7,981 nucleotides of DNA from an uncultured Candidatus Saccharibacteria bacterium. GTDB taxonomy: Bacteria; Patescibacteriota; Saccharimonadia; Saccharimonadales; Saccharimonadaceae. The notes beneath the pieces are model-generated. The model had not been told where the DNA came from. It saw only the letters and a program-made list of their open reading frames with translations, and did no database searches. This document shows, one piece after another, positions 1 to 5,177 of the stretch (position 1 is its first letter; each line of letters begins with the position of its first letter). The stretch lies in the NCBI GenBank assembly GCA_938038145.1, contig CALHQU010000005.1, positions 1 to 7,981 of the forward strand, given 5' to 3'. A program made the position numbers and the translations under genes.

Positions 1-2164
1 CGGAATTGAAACGTGCTTGATAACGTCGGATTTGGACGCATTGCAATTGATATCACCGATGACCAAGGTTTACGCCATGAAAAATGGTTTAAGGAATATC
101 GAAGAGTTCACGTCGGAACATTTTGAAGAAAAATATGGAATTCGGACAGAACAATTCTTAGATTTGAAGGCGCTAAAGGGTGATTCAAGTGATAATTTGC
201 CGGGAGTGCCGGGAATTGGCGAGAAAACGGCGGTGAAATTATTGCAAGAATATGAAACTCTGGACGGAGTTTATGAACATCTGGACGAGCAAAAAGGCGC
301 TTTGCGAACGAAGCTGGAAAATGGTCGCGAGTCGGCATATTTGACCAAGCAAGTGGCGGAAATTTGGACGGACGCGCCGATTGAACTGGACTGGGATGTG
401 GCGGATGTTAATGATTGCGATTTTGCGCGAGTAACGGAAATTCTGCAGAAGTTGGAATTTAATTCGCTAATTGGACGACTGCCGCGAACGATGCGAATGG
501 CAGAAAATGAGAAAAAAGAAGAACCGAAGTTGGATATTCCACGAATTGAAAAATTGCCCGACATGCCGATGTTTGAGTCGGAAAATATAATATATATCGA
601 TTCGTCGGAGCCTGATGTAATTTACATAAGCTCAAATCCTGAGTCGGCGTGGACGGCGAAAATTGATGAAATTAGTCAATCTATGTGGCAATTATTGGCA
701 CAGGGAGTTGTGATCGCGGCGGACGTTAAGCAGTTATATCACGCACTGGATAATCGTGGCGTGGCGGTGCGTTTTCGCGAAGTTTGGGATGTTGGGCAGG
801 CGGCGTTTTTGATTGATCCGCTGAAGCGCGACCGTAGTTTGAATGCGCTGTCTGGTGATTTTTCTGATGACAATTCCGCGCCTTATCAATTGGCTCGCTT
901 GCATAAAATTTATCGTGAACAAAAAGTTTACATGTCGAACAATTCGCAAATTGCGCGTGTGGCTTACGAGTTTGATTTTCCAGTAATTTGGGCGCTATTC
1001 CAGATGGAAAAACGCGGGATGAAGTTGGACGACACGCTATTAAAACAGATGGGCGATGAGCTGGCGGCGGAAGTTGGTGAGCTTGAACAACAAATGTATT
1101 CCATGGCTGGATACGAGTTTAACGCGTCTAGTCCAGCGCAACTTTCTGAGGTTTTGTTTACCAAATTGCAATTACCAATTGCGGGCATAAAAAAGGGAAA
1201 AACTGGATATTCAACAGGTCAGAAAGAGCTGGACAAATTACGTGGACAACATCCGATTATCGAATTGATTGAGCGATATCGAGAATTGACCAAATTGATC
1301 AGCACGTACATTGAGGCGTTACCAAAATTGATGGCGACTGATGGGCGAATTCACACCACGTTTAATCAGGATGTAACCAGTACGGGGCGACTAAGCAGCA
1401 CAAATCCGAATTTGCAGAATATTCCGGTGCGGACTGAACTGGGTAGGAAAATTCGCCAGGCATTTGTTCCGAGTGATGGCAAAGTTTTTGTCGGCGCGGA
1501 TTATTCGCAATTTGAATTGAGGCTGGCGGCTGTGTTGGCTGGCGATGAGAAGTTGATTGAAGACTTTAATAGTGATGTTGATATTCACGCAAAAACGGCG
1601 GCGGAAACATACGGAATATCAATTGACGAAGTGAGCAAATCTCAGCGTCGAGCAGCGAAAGTGATCAATTTTGGTGTACTTTACGGAATGAGCCCGCACG
1701 GTTTGGCGGCGGCTACGGGAATGTCATTTACAGAGGCAAAAAAGTTTATTGATCATTATTTTGAGGTGCGAAAGCCGATTCGTCAGTACTTGGATAAAAT
1801 TTTAACTCAAGCGCGAGAACAGGGTTTTGTTGAAACGTATTTTGGCAGGCGACGACCAACGCCTGATGTAAAATCGAGCAATTTTATGGTGCGATCTTCG
1901 GCGGAAAGGGCTGCGATGAATATGCCAATTCAAGGCACGGAAGCGGATTTGATGAAATTGGCAATGATTCGATTGGAGGATAAATTGTCGGGCTTGGCTG
2001 ACGCGATTTTACAAGTTCACGATTCAATTTTGGTGGAATGCAGACCCGAAGACGTCCAGAAAGTCAGCGAGATTATGAAAGCGGAAATGGAAGGCGTTTG
2101 TCCAGAATTGCCGATTAAATTAAAAGTAGATGTCGGCACGGGCGTAAATTGGGGTGAAGTGTAG
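1..2164 (+). CDS. polA: DNA polymerase I, 5'-truncated by window edge
   Basis: DNA polymerase I fills gaps in excision repair and removes RNA primers. The frame is open to the window edge, so the true start lies upstream. Residue numbers here count from the TTG codon at 17. The end of the 5'-nuclease domain is present: T3-S-D5-L-D7 matches the Taq D142/D144 pair, and GDSSDN (55-60) plus the helix-hairpin-helix GVPGIGEK match the D188/D191 region. By that alignment about 137 N-terminal residues are missing, giving a full protein near 850 aa. Residues about 185-315 are a decayed 3'-5' exonuclease domain: D195 is followed by S-S where active enzymes have DxE. The polymerase domain (about 320-715) is complete, with motif A DYSQFELR (495-502), O-helix RRAAKVINFGVLYG (544-557) and motif C QVHDS (D669). 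Two normally conserved positions differ: Phe499 where Taq has Ile614, and Ser670 in place of the Glu after the motif C Asp. The stop lies 21 bp before the next gene. Confidence 0.97.
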   Translation, partial: GIETCLITSDLDALQLISPMTKVYAMKNGLRNIEEFTSEHFEEKYGIRTEQFLDLKALKGDSSDNLPGVPGIGEKTAVKLLQEYETLDGVYEHLDEQKGALRTKLENGRESAYLTKQVAEIWTDAPIELDWDVADVNDCDFARVTEILQKLEFNSLIGRLPRTMRMAENEKKEEPKLDIPRIEKLPDMPMFESENIIYIDSSEPDVIYISSNPESAWTAKIDEISQSMWQLLAQGVVIAADVKQLYHALDNRGVAVRFREVWDVGQAAFLIDPLKRDRSLNALSGDFSDDNSAPYQLARLHKIYREQKVYMSNNSQIARVAYEFDFPVIWALFQMEKRGMKLDDTLLKQMGDELAAEVGELEQQMYSMAGYEFNASSPAQLSEVLFTKLQLPIAGIKKGKTGYSTGQKELDKLRGQHPIIELIERYRELTKLISTYIEALPKLMATDGRIHTTFNQDVTSTGRLSSTNPNLQNIPVRTELGRKIRQAFVPSDGKVFVGADYSQFELRLAAVLAGDEKLIEDFNSDVDIHAKTAAETYGISIDEVSKSQRRAAKVINFGVLYGMSPHGLAAATGMSFTEAKKFIDHYFEVRKPIRQYLDKILTQAREQGFVETYFGRRRPTPDVKSSNFMVRSSAERAAMNMPIQGTEADLMKLAMIRLEDKLSGLADAILQVHDSILVECRPEDVQKVSEIMKAEMEGVCPELPIKLKVDVGTGVNWGEV

Positions 2165-2170
2165 AAAATA

Positions 2171-2179
2171 TGGTATAAT
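2171..2179 (+). promoter_or_regulatory. Extended -10 promoter for the 2186-4621 operon, probably leaderless
   Basis: TGG-TATAAT occupies 2171-2179, a perfect -10 hexamer (2174-2179) with an upstream TG extension. It lies between the polA stop and the next ATG at 2186. Only six bases (TACGCC) separate the hexamer from the ATG, so transcription should start at or next to the A of the start codon. No good -35 is visible; the nearest is TTGGGG at 2149-2154 with a 19-bp gap, which fits reliance on the extended -10. No Shine-Dalgarno sequence precedes the ATG. The leaderless reading is inference from spacing. Confidence 0.75.
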
Positions 2180-2185
2180 TACGCC

Positions 2186-2833
2186 ATGAAATACATTCAA
2201 CGACGAAATTCATTTTCTCGATTTGTACCAATTTTGCTGGTTATTGTTATCACGGTCGTGGCAGTAGCGGCGGTTATTGCGATTGGTCGAGCATTATTTG
2301 GTAAAAATGATTCAGGTCAAACAACAGATCAGAATGTTAACGTAGGGCAAGTTGCTTTGTTGTCGACGGACGTGGGAAACGCGGTTCGATTGACGGTACG
2401 CGGACCGATTGTAGCGAATGAGAATTTTCGCTCATATAGCATCACTATTTCGCCAGAATCTCGCGAAATGACAACGTACGAGGGATATTTGGATAAGCCG
2501 ATTGCAGAGAAAAAATTGGACAATAACAGTAAGGCCTATACGGAGCTGGTTTATGCGCTTGACAAGCGAAAAATGATGGAAGGCACGCCGCTAACTGAGC
2601 AGCAAAATGATTTGCGGGGAATTTGTGCTAGCGGTAAAATTTACAAATTCGAAACTTTGAAGGACAATTCCGTTGTGAAGAGTCTGTGGACGTCGGATTG
2701 TAGCGGCTCTAAGGGTTCGGCGCAAGCTAATGTAAACGAGATTTTGGATATGTTTTTGAAGCAAATTCCTGACGGCAAGAAAATGGCGGCTGGAATTGGC
2801 CTAAGTCAAGAAGAAGCTTTGTTTAAGCTGTAG
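2186..2833 (+). CDS. Membrane-anchored protein of unknown function
   Basis: I do not recognise this 215-residue protein. It has a short basic N-terminus (MKYIQRR) and one strongly hydrophobic segment at about residues 13-36, then a roughly 175-residue domain after the linker GKNDSGQTTDQN. This fits a signal anchor with the soluble domain outside the cytoplasm. There is no lipobox cysteine. The only cysteines, C147 and C172, could form a disulfide. The ATG at 2186 is the only start that keeps the basic N-terminus and the whole hydrophobic segment; no ribosome binding site precedes it, and the -10 box sits six bases upstream. The stop is 10 bp before mutM, so it is probably the first gene of a transcript shared with mutM and holA. 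A role in DNA repair is not implied by its sequence. Confidence 0.85.
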   Translation: MKYIQRRNSFSRFVPILLVIVITVVAVAAVIAIGRALFGKNDSGQTTDQNVNVGQVALLSTDVGNAVRLTVRGPIVANENFRSYSITISPESREMTTYEGYLDKPIAEKKLDNNSKAYTELVYALDKRKMMEGTPLTEQQNDLRGICASGKIYKFETLKDNSVVKSLWTSDCSGSKGSAQANVNEILDMFLKQIPDGKKMAAGIGLSQEEALFKL

Positions 2834-2843
2834 GGTTTGCCGA

Positions 2844-3722
2844 ATGCCAGAACTACCCGAAGTTGAGACAGTTCGTCGCGGTTTGGCGGATTTATTGCCA
2901 GGTCAGGCTGTTGTGCGAGCGACGGTATTTGATTCGCCAAAGAGTTTTCCTAATTCACCCACAGACGTTCAACAATTTTTATATGGCGCGCACGTAACGG
3001 CGGTGCGACGTCGTGCAAAAGTGCTGATGATTGATCTTGATACGCGTTATTCGCTGGTGATACATCTTAAGATGACTGGGCAATTGATTTTTCGTGGGGC
3101 TAATAGTTTTGCTGGCGGTCATCCGAACGATAGCTTGATTGGTGAATTACCAGATAAATCGACGCGCGTACAAATTGATTTTGCGGATGGTTCGCACTTA
3201 TTTTTCAATGATCAGCGTAAGTTCGGCTGGATGAAATTGATGCCGACTGATGAGATAGAAAATTTGCCATTTATGCAGAAAGTTGGTCCGGAACCGCTCG
3301 ATAAAAAAACTGAGGCGGGTGACTTTATTAAGCGAATTCGGCGTCGGCAAAATTCAATGATCAAGCCAGCGTTTCTTGATCAGTCGGTGATCGCTGGAGT
3401 TGGTAATATTTACGCCGATGAAGCTCTGTGGGCTGCGAAAATTCACCCTCAGACGCGCGTTAGGAACGTTAGTGATGACCAATTGGAAGATTTGTTTAAC
3501 GAACTGCGTCAGATTTTACAATTGAGCATTGATCAGGGCGGCTCGACGGATAAAAATTACGTTGACGCCGAAGGCAGAAAAGGCAATTATCTGTCGTTTG
3601 CGCACGTATTTCGTCGGGAAGCTCAGCCGTGCCATCGACATCCTGATCAAGAGATTATAAAGATGAAGGTTTCTGGACGCGGTACGCATATTTGTCCAGT
3701 TTGCCAAGTGGAGGCGAAGTGA
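2844..3722 (+). CDS. mutM: Formamidopyrimidine-DNA glycosylase / AP lyase (Fpg/MutM)
   Basis: MutM excises oxidised purines such as 8-oxoguanine and cuts the resulting abasic site by beta/delta elimination. The protein has 292 residues against 269 in E. coli. The N-terminus MPELPEVETVRRG carries the catalytic Pro2 (after Met removal) and Glu3. K59 in RRAKV corresponds to E. coli K57, M77 in HLKMTG is the void-filling Met, and R125/F127 in DQRKFGW are the Arg and Phe intercalation residues. The helix-two-turn-helix contains GVGNIYADE (N188). There is an insertion of about 13 residues between M77 and R125 relative to E. coli. The C-terminal zinc finger is unusual: its first pair reads C263-H-R-H266 and not CxxC, followed by C284PVC287; the finger Arg is R279. 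The start gives the invariant N-terminus; upstream there is only a weak AGGG at 2832-2835. The TGA stop overlaps the holA GTG. Confidence 0.97.
   Translation: MPELPEVETVRRGLADLLPGQAVVRATVFDSPKSFPNSPTDVQQFLYGAHVTAVRRRAKVLMIDLDTRYSLVIHLKMTGQLIFRGANSFAGGHPNDSLIGELPDKSTRVQIDFADGSHLFFNDQRKFGWMKLMPTDEIENLPFMQKVGPEPLDKKTEAGDFIKRIRRRQNSMIKPAFLDQSVIAGVGNIYADEALWAAKIHPQTRVRNVSDDQLEDLFNELRQILQLSIDQGGSTDKNYVDAEGRKGNYLSFAHVFRREAQPCHRHPDQEIIKMKVSGRGTHICPVCQVEAK
3710..3714 (+). promoter_or_regulatory. Ribosome binding site fixing the holA start
   Basis: GGAGG at 3710-3714 lies four bases before the GTG at 3719, inside the last codons of mutM. It favours GTG 3719 over the longer frame opening at TTG 3692, which would add nine unrelated residues. 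The HolA family consensus (hydrophobic strand, then YGEDEF) also begins right after GTG 3719. Confidence 0.75.
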
Positions 3723-4621
3723 TTTATCTTTTTTACGGCGAAAATGAATTCGAGAAACGGCAAGCAATTGCTAAGCTGCTCGGCAACGAAAAAGCGGCGC
3801 GACATGATGGCGAAGATTTGACGCTGGCTGGAATGCAGGAAATAGCAATTGGGCAGACGCTGTTTATGAACTCGTCGGTGTATTTGATTTCAAAACTAGG
3901 CGAAAATTCTGAGGTCTGGTCGCAACTTCCAGATATGAAGTTTGATGATGACAGGACGATTATTCTGGCGGAAGACAAAATTGATAAGCGAACAAAAACG
4001 TATAAGTGGTTGCAAAAAAATGCTAAAGTTCAGGAGTTTTCACCGCTTAGTGATCGTCAAAAACCGCATCTTTTAAAGTGGTGCGTGGCGGAGGCGAAGG
4101 TTCGCGAGTGTGAATTAACGAATCATCAAGCGGAGATAATTGTTGATCGTTTGGGATTTGATCAGTTGCGACTGAGTAATTTTTTAGATCAATTGGCGCT
4201 GGCGGAAAAAGTGACGGATGATTTAATTGACAACTTCATACCTCTGGCGAGGACGGAGAATGTGTTTGATTTGTTTATTTCGGCGCTGGCGGGTGATTAT
4301 GATAAGGTTCACGATATAATTAGCTATTTGGAGTCGGAAAGTGGCGTTGATGGCGCTTATCAGACGATGGGATTGCTTGCCTCGCAGGCAACTAACTTGA
4401 CGGCGTTGGTTTTGGCTGACGGCGACAGTAAGTTGGTGGCTGCGGATTTTTCAGCTAATCCGTATGTTTTACGAAAATTGGCATCTTCAGCAAAAGGTGT
4501 CGATAAGGAAAAACTGAAAAGGATAAATGACGCGCTACTTCGGGCAGACTTGCAAATGAAAACAACCTCTGTAAATCCGTGGCTGCTTGTGGAGGCGGCA
4601 CTGGTTGGAATTGGAAAATAA
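3719..4621 (+). CDS. holA: DNA polymerase III delta subunit
   Basis: The delta subunit is the wrench of the clamp-loader complex: it opens the beta sliding clamp so that it can be loaded on primed DNA. This reading gives 300 residues, a little under the usual 330-345. Family landmarks visible are the start IYLFYGENEFEKRQ (typical YGxDxF), an acidic stretch IILAEDKIDKRTK in the first AAA+-like domain, LGFDQLRLSNFLDQLAL (the family's LxxDxxxLxxELxKLAL pattern), NVFDLFISALAGDYDKV, and a C-terminal collar region NPYVLRKLASSAKG followed by ADLQMKTTSVNPWLLVEAAL. As in other delta subunits there is no Walker P-loop. The GTG start overlaps the mutM stop (GTGA), implying translational coupling. The stop codon TAA runs into the first base of a perfect inverted repeat that ends the operon. 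Sequence identity to characterised HolA is low, so the call rests on pattern and position. Confidence 0.88.
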   Translation: MIYLFYGENEFEKRQAIAKLLGNEKAARHDGEDLTLAGMQEIAIGQTLFMNSSVYLISKLGENSEVWSQLPDMKFDDDRTIILAEDKIDKRTKTYKWLQKNAKVQEFSPLSDRQKPHLLKWCVAEAKVRECELTNHQAEIIVDRLGFDQLRLSNFLDQLALAEKVTDDLIDNFIPLARTENVFDLFISALAGDYDKVHDIISYLESESGVDGAYQTMGLLASQATNLTALVLADGDSKLVAADFSANPYVLRKLASSAKGVDKEKLKRINDALLRADLQMKTTSVNPWLLVEAALVGIGK

Positions 4622-4650
4622 AAATACCCCAGTTAATTCCGGGGTATTTT
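4621..4650. terminator. Bidirectional intrinsic terminator between holA and rpsT
   Basis: AAAATACCCC (4621-4630) and GGGGTATTTT (4641-4650) form a perfect 10-bp stem around a 10-nt loop. The genes converge here: holA ends at 4621 and rpsT at 4668. On the minus strand the stem is followed by a T-rich run (TATTTTTATTTTCC), a good intrinsic terminator for rpsT. On the plus strand the T-run TATTTT forms part of the stem, and only TCTAGTAATCTTT follows. Confidence 0.85.
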
Positions 4651-4667
4651 CTAGTAATCTTTACAGA

Positions 4668-5018
4668 TTATTTTTCAGCTTTCTTAGCAGCTGGCTTCTT
4701 TGCTGGAGCTTTTTTAGTAGCAGTTTTCTTAGCTGCTGGCTTTGCAGCTGGTTTTTTAGCGGCAGCTTCTAATGTAACACCTGCTTTTTTAGCAATTTTG
4801 CTCAATGCGCTCTTTCGGCGAGCAGCAGTGTTTTTCTTAATCAAGCCTTTTTTAACAGCGGTGTCGATTTCGCTTTGTGCTGCAGCAAGAGTTTTTGCGC
4901 TTGGTTCTGCAGAGAAAGCTTTAACAGCAGTCTTAATGTCTTTTTTAATGCTGATGTTTCGCTCGCGGCGCTTTAAGGTTTGTTTAGCACGCTTGATGGC
5001 GGATTTGATGATTGGCAT
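4668..5018 (-). CDS. rpsT: 30S ribosomal protein S20 with Lys/Ala/Pro-rich C-terminal tail
   Basis: S20 binds 16S rRNA early in 30S assembly. The N-terminus MPIIKSAIKRAKQTLKRRERN matches the S20 pattern (PxxKSAxKRxRxxxxRRxxN). The core continues with IKKDIKTAVKAF, TAVKKGLIKKNTAARRKSALSK and IAKK, ending near residue 86, which is the usual family length. The full protein has 116 residues; positions 87-116 form a tail of only A, K, P, T and E in PAAKK-like repeats, resembling histone H1 tails. Upstream on the minus strand lies AAAGGAG at 5023-5029, four bases before the ATG, the best ribosome binding site of any clear gene here, and a near-consensus promoter at 5063-5091. The gene converges with holA across a shared hairpin. 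Confidence 0.96.
   Translation of the reverse strand: MPIIKSAIKRAKQTLKRRERNISIKKDIKTAVKAFSAEPSAKTLAAAQSEIDTAVKKGLIKKNTAARRKSALSKIAKKAGVTLEAAAKKPAAKPAAKKTATKKAPAKKPAAKKAEK
4671..4760 (-). repeat. Imperfect repeats encoding the S20 Ala/Lys/Pro tail
   Basis: This segment encodes residues 87-116 of S20 as degenerate repeats of PAAKK/PAKK units. The GCTGGCTTT/GCAGCTGG words recur on the plus strand. Slippage between such repeats could make tail length vary between strains; that is inference. Confidence 0.6.
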
Positions 5019-5022
5019 GTTT

Positions 5023-5029
5023 CTCCTTT
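5023..5029 (-). promoter_or_regulatory. Strong Shine-Dalgarno of rpsT
   Basis: Read on the minus strand, AAAGGAG is followed by AAAC and the ATG at 5018. It contrasts with the missing or weak sites before the 2186 gene, mutM and truB. Confidence 0.85.
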
Positions 5030-5062
5030 ACCTCTATAGATTTGTATCGCTAATCAGGAAGA

Positions 5063-5091
5063 ATTATACAGAAAATAGCATAAATTGTAAA
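5063..5091 (-). promoter_or_regulatory. rpsT promoter
   Basis: On the minus strand, TTTACA (5091-5086) and TATAAT (5068-5063) are separated by exactly 17 bp. This nearly matches the sigma70-type consensus and predicts a transcript starting near 5056, with a leader of about 38 nt. Confidence 0.85.
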
Positions 5092-5106
5092 GAGGTGGCT
5101 TAGATA

Positions 5107-5136
5107 TTGACTTTATGGTGCTGCTTATGGTATAGT
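5107..5136 (+). promoter_or_regulatory. Promoter of the 605-aa DHH-like gene
   Basis: TTGACT (5107-5112) and TATAGT (5131-5136) are 18 bp apart, with TGG just before the -10 (extended -10, 5128-5130). The predicted start is near 5143, giving a leader of about 35 nt before the ATG at 5178. The leader carries a weak site, AGGA at 5168-5171, six bases before the ATG. The -35 is only 15 bp from the -35 of the divergent rpsT promoter, so the two could compete or share an upstream element. Confidence 0.8.
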
Positions 5137-5177
5137 GATGCCAAGCGTAATTACAAAAAACAAACATAGGAAAAATC

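Noticed and set aside
3692..3718. A longer holA reading from TTG 3692, adding nine residues.
   Set aside because: The added residues do not fit the HolA family start, and a ribosome binding site sits right before GTG 3719, which overlaps the mutM stop.
4671..4760. Repeats considered as a CRISPR or tandem-repeat array.
   Set aside because: The units are short, degenerate and in frame with the S20 tail, with no spacers; they are coding low-complexity sequence.
4579..5103. A 174-codon plus-strand frame rich in Ala, Phe and Leu, seeming to encode a membrane protein.
   Set aside because: It is the antisense of rpsT: the reverse complement of Lys/Ala codons yields Phe/Leu/Ala-rich hydrophobic runs. 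rpsT itself has a clear family match, promoter and ribosome binding site.
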